A stretch of DNA of 21,060 nt from assembly GCA_029936705.1 (NCBI GenBank), contig JAPYSD010000008.1, positions 1 to 21,060 of the forward strand. Direction: 5' to 3'. Source of the DNA: Croceicoccus sp. (GTDB lineage Bacteria > Pseudomonadota > Alphaproteobacteria > Sphingomonadales > Sphingomonadaceae). The position numbers were made by a program, and so were the translations under genes. The notes under the pieces are model-generated. The model searched no databases. It worked only from the letters and a program-made list of their open reading frames with translations, and was not told the DNA's origin. This document shows positions 13,449 to 20,704 of this stretch, in pieces (position 1 is the stretch's first letter; the number at the start of each line of letters is the position of its first letter).

Positions 13449-15797
13449 TCAGTAACGAAGGTTCAGCGTACCGACGATCTGCCGCGCATCGCCTTTGTAG
13501 ACGAAAGCGCCGCTGCGATAGGCGGTCAGATAGTAATCCTCGTTCGTGAGGTTGTTGACGTTGAGGCGGAAGTCCATGTTCCGGTTGAACCGGTACTCCG
13601 CGAACAGATCGCCCACCGTATAGGCCGGCACCGGCTGGCTGTAGTAGAAACTGCCATCCGGACGCGTGCCATAGCCGGGCGCCGTGTCGGGCTGACCCGC
13701 ATAGCGCTTGCTCTTGTGCTTGATCGCAAATCCCAGTGCGAAATTGTCGATCTGGTAGCGCGTCTGAAACTGCGCCTGGAAATCGGCGAAGTTCGACAGG
13801 GTCATGCCTTCGGTAAACGGATTGCTGGCGGATTCGAGCACTTCGGCATCCATCACTGTCAGGCCGCCCTGCATCGACCATTGGGGCGTGATATTGCCTG
13901 CAAGGCCCAGTTCGACGCCGCGCACGCGGTTCTTGCCCGTATTGCCGGTGCCGATCGGTTCGTAACCGCTGCCGGCGGCTTCGAACACATCATCCTTGGT
14001 GATCTGGAAGACGGCGGCGGTCAGCAGGAACTTGTCGTCGAACAGGTTGAACTTGGTGCCCAGCTCCAGATTGACCGACCGTTCGGGCTTGGTGCCGCCG
14101 ATCTGGCCGTCGATGACGATGCAGCCGCCATAACCTGCATTGGTGCCGACGTCGGACTCGCCGCAGTTTACATCGGCCGCGGTGGAGGCCGAAGCGTAGA
14201 TCATGCCGTCCTCGAACAGCTGATAGGTGACGCCCAGATGGCCGTTCCAGAAATCGTCGCTGTAGTCATAGCTCGTGTCGCCGCTGAACGCGCTCTGAAG
14301 GTCGAGGTCGAAATCGAAATGGTCGAACCGGACGCCGCCGAACAGGGTCAGCGCGGTGGTCAGGTCGATGGTGTCCATCACATAGGCGGAGATGGTCTTC
14401 ATCCGCCAATCCTGGTCCCAGTCCGCCCGTTCGATCTGGCGGCCCAGCAAACTATTGATGCCGTTCACCACCTCCCCGTCGGGACCGATGCCGCACCAGC
14501 TGGGACTTACTCCGCCCCGGCCCGAAACGATGCAGTTGGTCGCGCCGGTGTTCTGCACGTCATAGACGCCGTTCAGGACCTGCTGGTCGGTGTATTCGAC
14601 CCCGATGATCAGATCGTTCTCGCCGCCCAGCATTTCGTTTTCGATCAGCAGGTTGGCCTGGTTCGCGAAATATTCGACATCCTGCCAGCCCTGGTGGGTG
14701 GAGAAGGAAATCGTGTCGTATGACCCGTTGGGATCGCTGGCATCGGTGGTTGTGCCGCGCGCGCCGGTGACGACATAGCCATTGTCCGACATGCCGTAAC
14801 GCATGCGGTTGGTGAAGCGGATCGTGTCGGAAATCTGCCAGTTGAGGCGGCCCGTGAACACGTCGACGTCGGACTTCTGGAAATCCTCGCTTTGCGCATA
14901 GAGCGGCGTTTCGACCGGCTTGCGATCGCCCGTGCTGGCATCGCCTTCGAGATAGTCGCCCAGATCGGCGTTATCCTCGGCGCGCAGGCCGTAATAGTCG
15001 AGCGTCAGGTCGAAATCCTGTGTGGGCGAATAGGTGCCCGAAATGGCGAGGCCCAGACGCTCGCGGTCGGTGGGGTCGCGGTCGGGGATCTCGGTATAGC
15101 CGTAAAGCGCGTTGGCGCGCACGGCGAGCGTATCGCTGGCGACCACATTCGCGTCGAGCGTGGCGCGCACAAAGCGATCGCTGCCTAAACCCGCGCTGGC
15201 CTTGATGAAATCGTAATCGGTGGTCGCCTGCTTGGTGATCAGGTTCACCGCGCCGCCTGCCGTGCCGCGGCCCGCGAACGTGGAGTTGGGACCCTTCGAG
15301 ATTTCGATCTGGTCGAGGGCAAAGCTTTCACGTGTGGTCATGCCGGGATCGCGCAGGCCGTCGACGAACACGTCGCTGCGTGCCTCCTGTCCGCGAATGA
15401 TGTAGCGGTCGCCGAACGCATTGCCGTTCTCGCCGGTCGCCACGGTTACGCCTGGCTGCGCGTCGAGGATGCGCGCGAGATCGGTGTAACCTGAATCCTC
15501 GATCTGCTCTTCGGTCAGCACGGTGATGGTCTGCGGCAGTTCCGCGATGGGGCGGGTCAGCCTCTCGTCGCCCGAAGTGCGGGCCTTGTAGGGCGCGCCG
15601 GGTTCGGCATTGGGGTTCACGTCGGCGGTCGCATCCTCGATCCGCAGCGTGTCGAGCACGACTTCCTCGTCGTCATTGCTCTGCGCGGCGGCAGGCGCTG
15701 CCGCCAATGCGGCCGACAGTCCGATGGCGGCGGCGCTGCCTGCCCCCAGACGGCGCAGGCTGACGGGGCGCTTCACGCCCTTCTTCAGTTCCCTCAT
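13449..15797 (-). CDS. TonB-dependent siderophore receptor (Fiu/PiuA-like)
   Basis: 782 aa. I start at the second ATG (15797), because the AGGAA sits directly against the first (15803) and six bases from the second. The signal peptide ends near APAAAQ. A TonB-box-like DTLRIEDA follows, then the plug domain (RPIAELPQTITVLTEEQIEDSG, DARSDVFVDGLRDPGM, EISKGPNSTFAGRGTAGGAVNLITKQ), then a 22-strand-type barrel ending in the aromatic tail LNLRY. This is a full-length siderophore receptor. Cysteine pairs in extracellular-looking loops (TNCIVSG..SWCGIG and NCGESD..GGCIV) may be disulfides. The following piuC gene points to catecholate siderophores as in Fiu/PiuA, which is an inference from neighbours. 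Six bp separate it from tonB, so it is in the operon. Confidence 0.92.
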   Translation of the reverse strand: MRELKKGVKRPVSLRRLGAGSAAAIGLSAALAAAPAAAQSNDDEEVVLDTLRIEDATADVNPNAEPGAPYKARTSGDERLTRPIAELPQTITVLTEEQIEDSGYTDLARILDAQPGVTVATGENGNAFGDRYIIRGQEARSDVFVDGLRDPGMTTRESFALDQIEISKGPNSTFAGRGTAGGAVNLITKQATTDYDFIKASAGLGSDRFVRATLDANVVASDTLAVRANALYGYTEIPDRDPTDRERLGLAISGTYSPTQDFDLTLDYYGLRAEDNADLGDYLEGDASTGDRKPVETPLYAQSEDFQKSDVDVFTGRLNWQISDTIRFTNRMRYGMSDNGYVVTGARGTTTDASDPNGSYDTISFSTHQGWQDVEYFANQANLLIENEMLGGENDLIIGVEYTDQQVLNGVYDVQNTGATNCIVSGRGGVSPSWCGIGPDGEVVNGINSLLGRQIERADWDQDWRMKTISAYVMDTIDLTTALTLFGGVRFDHFDFDLDLQSAFSGDTSYDYSDDFWNGHLGVTYQLFEDGMIYASASTAADVNCGESDVGTNAGYGGCIVIDGQIGGTKPERSVNLELGTKFNLFDDKFLLTAAVFQITKDDVFEAAGSGYEPIGTGNTGKNRVRGVELGLAGNITPQWSMQGGLTVMDAEVLESASNPFTEGMTLSNFADFQAQFQTRYQIDNFALGFAIKHKSKRYAGQPDTAPGYGTRPDGSFYYSQPVPAYTVGDLFAEYRFNRNMDFRLNVNNLTNEDYYLTAYRSGAFVYKGDARQIVGTLNLRY

Positions 15798-15809
15798 GAA
15801 CATTTCCTT

Positions 15810-16616
15810 TTAGCTGGTTCGTAATGAGTATTCGATGGGCAGCGAGATCGTGACGCTGTCCTTGGCCATGCTGCGCGGAAAGCGCGGTAGCGGCGCGACG
15901 CGATGCATCAGGTCCAGCGTCGCGCCGTCGAGCAATTCGTGGCCGCTGCTCTTGCGGATCGATACGGCCGAGACGCTGCCGTCGCGTGCAACGGTAAAGC
16001 GGACGGTGACGATGCCTTGCTGCATCGCCTTCTTGGCCTCGGTCGGGTAATTCTTGCGGCGGTTGAGGTGGGCGGAGAGCAGCGAATAATAATCCGCCTC
16101 TGCGGCCTTGGCCCTGGGGTTGTCGCCCACAGAATCCGGCGCTCCGCGCGGTGCTTCGGCAGGCGCGGCGCTTTCTGCTGGCGCTGCGGCTGCGGCGGGC
16201 GGGACGATCGGCTGAACGGGCTGGCTGACGGGCCGTATCGGCGCGGTCCGTGCGGGAATGGCGGCGGGCGGCGGAAGGTTCACGGCCTGCCTTGCCGCGG
16301 GGGCGCGGGTCGGCGGCATTTTGAAAGGCTGCGGTTGCGGCTGGTCTGGCGCGACCTGCTGCGGTTCGGGTTTGGCCTGCGGGGCGGGGGCGGCGCCAGG
16401 AGCGGGGGCAGGAAGGGCTTTCCCCGCCTCGGTCCCTTCTGGCGGCAGTTCGACGATCATCACCGGTTCCGGTTCGGCGTCGCCGTCATTTTGCGCCACA
16501 AGACCCACGACCATCGCGACCGCAGCGCCATGGGCGACGAGCGCGGTTGCACCCGCCACTAGCCAATGACGTTCGTCCTGCGGCAATCCGGAACTTATGG
16601 CGCGAACCGAGATCAT
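15810..16616 (-). CDS. tonB: TonB energy-transducing protein
   Basis: 268 aa. One N-terminal membrane helix (WLVAGATALVAHGAAVAMVVGL; the H in this helix matches the TonB pattern) is followed by a Pro/Ala-rich spacer (residues ~60-150, many PAP/PQP runs) and a C-terminal TonB domain from ~180: YYSLLSAHLNRRKNYPTEAKKAMQQGIVTVRFTVARDGSVSAVSIRKSSGHELLD, ending at PLPRFPRSM and a short tail. It passes proton-motive energy from ExbBD to the receptor. The start ATG shares ATGA with the exbD stop. Confidence 0.93.
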   Translation of the reverse strand: MISVRAISSGLPQDERHWLVAGATALVAHGAAVAMVVGLVAQNDGDAEPEPVMIVELPPEGTEAGKALPAPAPGAAPAPQAKPEPQQVAPDQPQPQPFKMPPTRAPAARQAVNLPPPAAIPARTAPIRPVSQPVQPIVPPAAAAAPAESAAPAEAPRGAPDSVGDNPRAKAAEADYYSLLSAHLNRRKNYPTEAKKAMQQGIVTVRFTVARDGSVSAVSIRKSSGHELLDGATLDLMHRVAPLPRFPRSMAKDSVTISLPIEYSLRTS

Positions 16617-17038
16617 TGCGCCTGCGCCGCTTCTGCCCCGACCAGTGCCACCCGCAGATAGCCTGCCGAACGCAATTCGTTCATAGCCTGCATGATCGTG
16701 TCGTAAGTGATGGTCTTGTCAGCACGCAGGAAGATGCGCTGTTCGGGGTCCGACCCCGCCGCATCGGCAATGGCGGCGCCAAGGCCCTGTGTCGTCACCT
16801 GCCTGTCATTCAGCGTCATCGACCCATCGGCGCGGATCGACAGATAGACCGGCTGGTCTGGACGCGGAGCGGGCTCGGCGTTTGATGTCGGCAGGTCGAC
16901 CGCCGTATCCACGGTCGCGAGCGGCGCGGCGACCATGAAGATGATCAGCAGCACAAGCATGACGTCGATGAACGGCGTCACGTTGATCTCATGCGCGATG
17001 GCAAGGTCGTCGCTGTCTGAGGCAAGGCGCAGTGCCAC
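16613..17038 (-). CDS. exbD: ExbD biopolymer transport protein
   Basis: 141 aa. It begins with a short cytoplasmic stretch, then the single helix INVTPFIDVMLVLLIIFMVAAPL carrying the essential Asp at residue 25, and a periplasmic domain with LSIRADGSMTLNDRQV and FLRADKTITYDTIMQAMNELRSAGY. With ExbB it forms the proton-driven motor for TonB. It starts 5 bp after the exbB stop and overlaps tonB by 4 bp. Confidence 0.95.
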   Translation of the reverse strand: MALRLASDSDDLAIAHEINVTPFIDVMLVLLIIFMVAAPLATVDTAVDLPTSNAEPAPRPDQPVYLSIRADGSMTLNDRQVTTQGLGAAIADAAGSDPEQRIFLRADKTITYDTIMQAMNELRSAGYLRVALVGAEAAQAQ

Positions 17039-17043
17039 GGCGA

Positions 17044-17790
17044 TCAGTCCCTTGCGGCGCGGAGCGTTCCGCGGCTGAGATCGCGTGAAACAAGGCGCAG
17101 CAATGCCGCCGCGCTATCGCTTACGATGGCGCGATGGGCCGCGATCTGGCGCGCGAAATGGTTATAGATGACGACCGCGGGAATGGCCGCGACAAGACCC
17201 AGCGCGGTCGCCAGCAGCGCCTCGGCAATGCCCGGAGCGACGACCGCAAGATTGGTCGTCTGCTTTTCGGAGATGCCGATAAAGGCATTCATGATGCCCC
17301 ACACCGTGCCGAACAGGCCGACAAAGGGCGCCGTGGCCCCGATGGTGCCCAATATGGTCACGCCCTGCGTCATCTTGCGCGCCAACAATGCCTCGTGCCG
17401 GTCAAAGCGCGACACGATCCGCTCTTTCAGCCCTTCGCTGTCGATCAGCGCGTCGCCAGATTGGGCAAGTTCCTCGCGCGTCAGGCGGACCAGCTCAGCA
17501 TCCTCTGCAGCAGGGGATAGATCCGACAGCGAACGCGCCGACATGATCGCGCCGCGCAGTCCGTCGGCAGTCCGGCTCGCCCGGCGCAATTCCATCTGTT
17601 TGGCAATGAACACGGTCCATGTGACGACAGAAGCGATGATCAGGCCGATCATGACCAGCTTTACTACCCAGTCTGCCTGAGCGAACATCTCGCCGACCGA
17701 CAGATCGGCCGGAACGGTAGTTGCTGCGCTTACCCGGCTCGGACTGGCGATACCGGCCAACAACATGGACGCGCCCAAGGCGCCAATCAA
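17044..17790 (-). CDS. exbB: ExbB biopolymer transport protein, TTG start
   Basis: 248 aa with a cleavable-looking N-terminus, a first helix around WVVKLVMIGLIIASVVTWTVFIA, and the conserved MotA/TolQ/ExbB core GTIGATAPFVGLFGTVWGIMNAF plus ALGLVAAIPAVVIYNHFARQI. The start is a TTG at 17790 with GAGGA just upstream (spacing about four); a downstream ATG at residue 9 is the alternative. It is first in the operon; the Fur box is 75-93 bp upstream. Confidence 0.92.
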   Translation of the reverse strand: MIGALGASMLLAGIASPSRVSAATTVPADLSVGEMFAQADWVVKLVMIGLIIASVVTWTVFIAKQMELRRASRTADGLRGAIMSARSLSDLSPAAEDAELVRLTREELAQSGDALIDSEGLKERIVSRFDRHEALLARKMTQGVTILGTIGATAPFVGLFGTVWGIMNAFIGISEKQTTNLAVVAPGIAEALLATALGLVAAIPAVVIYNHFARQIAAHRAIVSDSAAALLRLVSRDLSRGTLRAARD

Positions 17791-17864
17791 TCTTCCTCAA
17801 TGCCCCACCCTAATGCGAATCATGTGCAACTGAGGTGAGCATGTCGCATCTAAAAAATGCTATT

Positions 17865-17883
17865 GCAAATGATTTTCATTCCG
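17865..17883. promoter_or_regulatory. Fur box upstream of exbB
   Basis: GCAAATGATTTTCATTCCG matches the 19-bp Fur consensus (GATAATGATAATCATTATC) at 12 positions, with the core AATGAT-T-TTCATT intact. It lies 75 bp from the exbB start, and all genes of the run are iron uptake functions. Iron-dependent repression by Fur is the expected behaviour. No clear -35/-10 could be assigned. Confidence 0.7.
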
Positions 17884-18490
17884 AGGTACTGATCTGACGG
17901 CGGTCGGTTCGCCCGACAAGCTGATCACCATGCGGAAGAAGGCGCAGCGTCCGACACGGGTGCCGAGCCGGTCGGCAAGCGGCACAAGATCGCCGATTCA
18001 ACGCAGCGGCTCCACGAACGTCCCGGTGTTTTAAGTGCCAGGCGGGTCTGCATGGGGTACGGCGAGATTCATGACGTCGATGCCAAACCCTGGCTCAAGC
18101 TCGACAAGCCGCAGAGCGAACATGCGTTTGAGTTGTCCGGCATCGCGCGTCGCGCGCGATGCGCAGATCGTGAGCTGGCAGGTATCGCCATCAACCCGCT
18201 CGGCGCTGAGCACAATGGCACGAGCTCCAGCCCCCGAGTACGGAGCAATATGATCACATCGTCAATGAGGTCGCCGATCACCTAGGCAATGCTATCGGGC
18301 GTTCCGACAGGCTCGAGTAGCAGTCGGGTGACACGGGGGAAGGCTATCCGACCGTGGCTCTGGCTGGCGCGGCGACATCCGTCACTGGACTTGCGGTTGT
18401 CGGCCTCACCACTCGAGATAGGGCCAGCGAACGCGAACAGTGGCTCTGCGGTGCGTGAGACCAGACGCAGATCGATAGAGTTCGGCCGAA
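17884..18490 (-). pseudogene. imuB: imuB-like DNA polymerase Y-family remnant
   Basis: On the minus strand, fragments in several frames rebuild the C-terminal half of an ImuB-type protein: LRLVSRTAEPLFAFAGP (near 18440), RLLLEPVGTPDSIA then an in-frame TAG then VIGDLIDDVIILLRTRG, then IVLSAERVDGDTCQLTICASRATRDAGQLKRMFALRLVELEPGFGIDVMNLAVPHADP, and finally PLADRLGTRVGRCAFFRMV. At least one stop and two frameshifts are visible, and the catalytic N-terminal half is missing. ImuB is the inactive Y-family partner in the ImuA-ImuB-DnaE2 mutasome of SOS-induced mutagenesis in alphaproteobacteria. The remnant ends against the Fur box of the iron operon. Confidence 0.7.
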
Positions 18491-18605
18491 TAGCAGGGGA
18501 TTAATTTATTGCAGCTTCTCATGGGCTGGTCGTGAAGGCCCGTCGGCCATGTCGGCGAAATGCCATCTGAGCTGCCAATTAAATGGCGTGCTCAAGGCAC
18601 ACCCT

Positions 18606-18902
18606 TCACACATATACTCCTGAGGCAATCGCTCTGATCATACTGACGACGAAATCTGCCCCTTCATCAGACTCTTCTGCACGCTCCAGCGGCGTTTGAC
18701 CATTGAGCCACGGATGACGGTAGTTCATGAAATGAATTGTCGAGAGAAGACTTCCCCCGAAAAGCTCCTCTGCCGCTTCCAATGCTACTGACGCCGAGCG
18801 TTCTCCGACTGCTCCTACAAGATGAATGCCGTCGATCAAAAGGCTGGCAGCATGTTCACTCCGGCTTGGACCAGGGAGTTCCAGGAGGTTTACATCTTTC
18901 AT
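18606..18902 (-). CDS. DUF2384 (MbcA/ParS-like) small protein
   Basis: 98 aa from ATG 18902; a GTG one codon earlier is possible. The C-terminal half shows the toxin-binding DUF2384 pattern: ALEAAEELFGG, then NYRHPWLNGQTPLERAEESDEGADFVVSMIRAIASGVYV. The N-terminal half (MKDVNLLELPGPSRSEHAASLLIDG) has no clear HTH. DUF2384 proteins are antitoxins for RES-type NAD-degrading toxins, but no RES gene is in the window. Its start overlaps the stop of a broken upstream ORF (TGATG). Its job here may be as an orphan antitoxin or immunity-like protein. Confidence 0.65.
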   Translation of the reverse strand: MKDVNLLELPGPSRSEHAASLLIDGIHLVGAVGERSASVALEAAEELFGGSLLSTIHFMNYRHPWLNGQTPLERAEESDEGADFVVSMIRAIASGVYV

Positions 18903-19096
18903 CACTCAAACGCCTTCCATCGGTCATCAAGAAATTCCGCATGACCTGCCGACGAGGTTGCCACTGGGACAAACCCGCCAGGCATTGGTACATGCACGCG
19001 CTCAGAAGATGAAGGCTCTATCAGACTTGATGGCTATACGTTCTCCGACGCGGTCGGCGACTCGATCCGAATAGCGACATCGAGTTCAACTATCAT
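18902..19096 (-). pseudogene. Small ORF with internal TAG, coupled to the DUF2384 gene
   Basis: From ATG 19096 the minus frame reads MIVELDVAIRIESPTASENV, then TAG (19034-19036), then continues in frame with ERVHVPMPGGFVPVATSSAG and HAEFLDDRWKAFE to a TGA that overlaps the next gene's ATG. Composition and the stop-start overlap suggest that this was a real ~64-residue gene. I do not recognise it. It may be broken or may be the tail of a longer lost gene. Confidence 0.35.
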
Positions 19097-19142
19097 CGGG
19101 TGATGGCCCTGCGGCGGTACTGCATTATGTCCCACTCGGGTT

Positions 19143-19556
19143 TTATTGCCCTAGTGCCAAGAGATAGTTTCGCACTCGCTCAAGGCCTGTGATCGAACGC
19201 GACATCATGACCGATAACGGCGCTTCGCCGCCGAGGTCGCGGTGCGGCTTTCTGATCCAGCCACGCCGTATCGCCGGATCTCTGAAAAGGACTTTCAATC
19301 CTTTGTGCACGCCGAGAAGCAGCGAGAGGCGGATGGCACATTCCCGACTTATGTGGCCTGCCCTTCCCTGCTTCCAGCGCTCCCATCGCTCGAGGTCAAT
19401 TCCGCCGAGCAATGCGCAAGCCTCGGCGTGGCTAAGTTCCCACAGATCAAACAACTTGACGATCGCGCGGGCCCCCGCGGCAGCTTCGACTTCGCTGATC
19501 GTGGGATAGTGGTCCCCTTCCCTTTCATGACCGTGGGTGCCGTAAGGTTTTGTCAT
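19143..19556 (-). CDS. Xre/MbcA/ParS-type antitoxin
   Basis: 137 aa. It opens with GDHYPTISEVEAAAGARAIVKLFDLWELSHAEACALLGGIDLERWERWKQG, an Xre-like HTH typical of Xre-MbcA-ParS antitoxins. It continues with a DUF2384-type toxin-binding region: RLSLLLGVHKGLKVLFRDP, then WIRKPHRDLGGEAPLSVMMSRSITGLERVRNYLLALG. Such proteins usually precede a RES-domain toxin; none is seen. It starts 20 bp after the zeta-like toxin stop on the same strand, so it is probably co-transcribed with that pair. GGAAG eight bases upstream of the ATG is a good ribosome binding site. Confidence 0.85.
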   Translation of the reverse strand: MTKPYGTHGHEREGDHYPTISEVEAAAGARAIVKLFDLWELSHAEACALLGGIDLERWERWKQGRAGHISRECAIRLSLLLGVHKGLKVLFRDPAIRRGWIRKPHRDLGGEAPLSVMMSRSITGLERVRNYLLALGQ

Positions 19557-19559
19557 GCG

Positions 19560-19573
19560 TTAGCTTCCGCTAA
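19560..19573 (-). promoter_or_regulatory. Ribosome binding site within a small hairpin
   Basis: Just upstream of the Xre/ParS gene, TTAGC-GGAA-GCTAA forms a 5-bp stem whose loop holds the GGAA of the Shine-Dalgarno. It could modulate translation or be chance. Confidence 0.25.
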
Positions 19574-19576
19574 TTG

Positions 19577-20164
19577 CTAGATTACCAAGTCTGCTTGATA
19601 CGCGGATCTGATCCAACAAGGCAGCCTCGGCATTGCAAAAACCAACCGTCCGTTCGCAAAAGTCAGGCAATGCCGCGGCGGCCGGTTGAGACTGGAATTG
19701 TCAAAGACCATGCCCCGATCTGCTTTGAGGATCGCACTGCGAATGAGGGGCGCACCGCGCGCATAGCGAGCACGGATCTTGTCCTCCGGGACGATGTGTC
19801 CGCCCTCTTCGACCCGTGCCTTCACACGTGAGACCGAAAGATCCGGCTCGTCGACCCCGACATGCATGACGATGACGGTAAACCCGCCGGTTCGCGCCGC
19901 GTCGATAAGCTCCAACTTGGAGGGATGCGAAAAGACCGTCTCGGTCACGAAGTCCCGCCCCCGCGCCAGATAGTCTTCTCGGCGCGAAGACGCTATTCTG
20001 GCAGCTTCGTATGATGCCGCTGGTGACGGATCGTGTAGCTCGTCGCGCTGAATAATATCGGCGTTGATGAATGGACCTGCGAAACTCGGCGCAATACGGG
20101 TCTCATAGAGTGTGGACTTGCCGGCGCCATTCGGTCCGGCCAGCACGATCATGGTGGGCTTCAT
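19577..20164 (-). CDS. Zeta toxin-like P-loop kinase
   Basis: 195 aa. The Walker A motif GPNGAGKST is at residues 10-18, followed by FINADIIQRDELHD (Asp35), a FVTETVFSHPSKLELI segment (Glu75) and RVKARVEEGGHIVPEDKIRARYARG, the arrangement of the zeta-toxin-like family (COG4185 type). Known zeta toxins phosphorylate UDP-N-acetylglucosamine and poison wall synthesis; the substrate of this shorter branch is uncertain. It overlaps the antitoxin gene by 4 bp (ATGA). All motifs are intact. Confidence 0.88.
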   Translation of the reverse strand: MKPTMIVLAGPNGAGKSTLYETRIAPSFAGPFINADIIQRDELHDPSPAASYEAARIASSRREDYLARGRDFVTETVFSHPSKLELIDAARTGGFTVIVMHVGVDEPDLSVSRVKARVEEGGHIVPEDKIRARYARGAPLIRSAILKADRGMVFDNSSLNRPPRHCLTFANGRLVFAMPRLPCWIRSAYQADLVI

Positions 20165-20517
20165 GCTTCGGAGTGGGCGTCCTCGCGCACAAGGTTACCG
20201 GCCGCGTCAAGGCCGACTCCCAACCCAAGCTGACGCCGCCTGGCAAAGAATGCCTCCTCGTCAGACCCTGGCTGCCCCATCTTCTCGATAAAGCTGTCGA
20301 GCCAGACATCCTTCTCCTCACCAGTGAGTTCCGTTGTCTCGATGTCGCCTGCGAGAGCCGCAGAAATGCGCGCATGGTCGAAGTTACCGGATTTTTCGAT
20401 GGCGCGGCCGATGCGCACCCAATGCGCAATCTGGCCCGCAAGCGAGCGGCTTTGTAGCTCGGATTCTCGCCGAATGATCTTCATGATATCGTCACCAAGC
20501 TTAATCGACTGAGCCAT
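20161..20517 (-). CDS. ParD-like antitoxin (partner of the zeta-like toxin)
   Basis: 118 aa from ATG 20517. A TTG five codons upstream lies within the GGAGG ribosome binding site, so the ATG is the real start. The N-terminal region AQSIKLGDDIMKIIRRESELQSRSLAGQIAHWVRIGRAIEKSGNF is the ParD-like DNA-binding pattern (ribbon-helix-helix type). The C-terminal half is acidic and loosely structured (TTELTGEEKDVWLDSFIEKMGQPGSDEEAFFARRRQLG), typical for the part that binds the toxin. It is followed directly by the zeta-like toxin. It probably represses its own operon through the palindrome at 20539-20555. Confidence 0.85.
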   Translation of the reverse strand: MAQSIKLGDDIMKIIRRESELQSRSLAGQIAHWVRIGRAIEKSGNFDHARISAALAGDIETTELTGEEKDVWLDSFIEKMGQPGSDEEAFFARRRQLGLGVGLDAAGNLVREDAHSEA

Positions 20518-20538
20518 ATCGTTGACCTCCAAGCCACA

Positions 20539-20555
20539 GGTAGCATTTTGCTACC
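20539..20555. promoter_or_regulatory. Operator palindrome of the ParD-like/zeta operon
   Basis: GGTAGCA-TTT-TGCTACC is a perfect 7-bp inverted repeat 22 bp upstream of the antitoxin ATG. On the minus strand TTGAAT lies upstream of it as a possible -35, but the -10 is poor. The symmetry and position fit binding by a ribbon-helix-helix antitoxin. Confidence 0.55.
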
Positions 20556-20704
20556 CTGCATTCAAGCCCGGCTTGCTTCACGAACAGCGATGATCAGTCG
20601 CTGCAAGCAGGGAAGCAGATGGGCAGCATCGAGTGTATCGCCGACGGAATCATCGGCATCTGGCCGTCAAGGGGCTTTGAGATAACCTGGCGAGGACGCC
20701 CGAA
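20556..20704. other. Gap upstream of the zeta-toxin operon
   Basis: There is no intact gene. A minus-strand stretch between two stops (about 20568-20675) encodes DAAHLLPCLQRLIIAVREAS-like sequence of protein-like character and could be the tail of a lost gene; a plus-strand frame of similar length ends at the TAG at 20706. Neither is recognised. Confidence 0.25.

Noticed and set aside
12700..13881. Upstream part of the long frame that contains the ferric-reductase-like gene
   Set aside because: It is a shadow of piuC and the receptor C-terminus; the real start is GTG 12699.
13716..14723. 335-codon plus-strand open frame
   Set aside because: Antisense to the TonB-dependent receptor, which has full family motifs.
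15798..15803. First ATG of the receptor gene
   Set aside because: AGGAA directly abuts it, leaving no spacing; the second ATG has six bases of spacing.
18031..18285. Small open frames on both strands
   Set aside because: They are pieces of the imuB remnant or its antisense, not separate genes.
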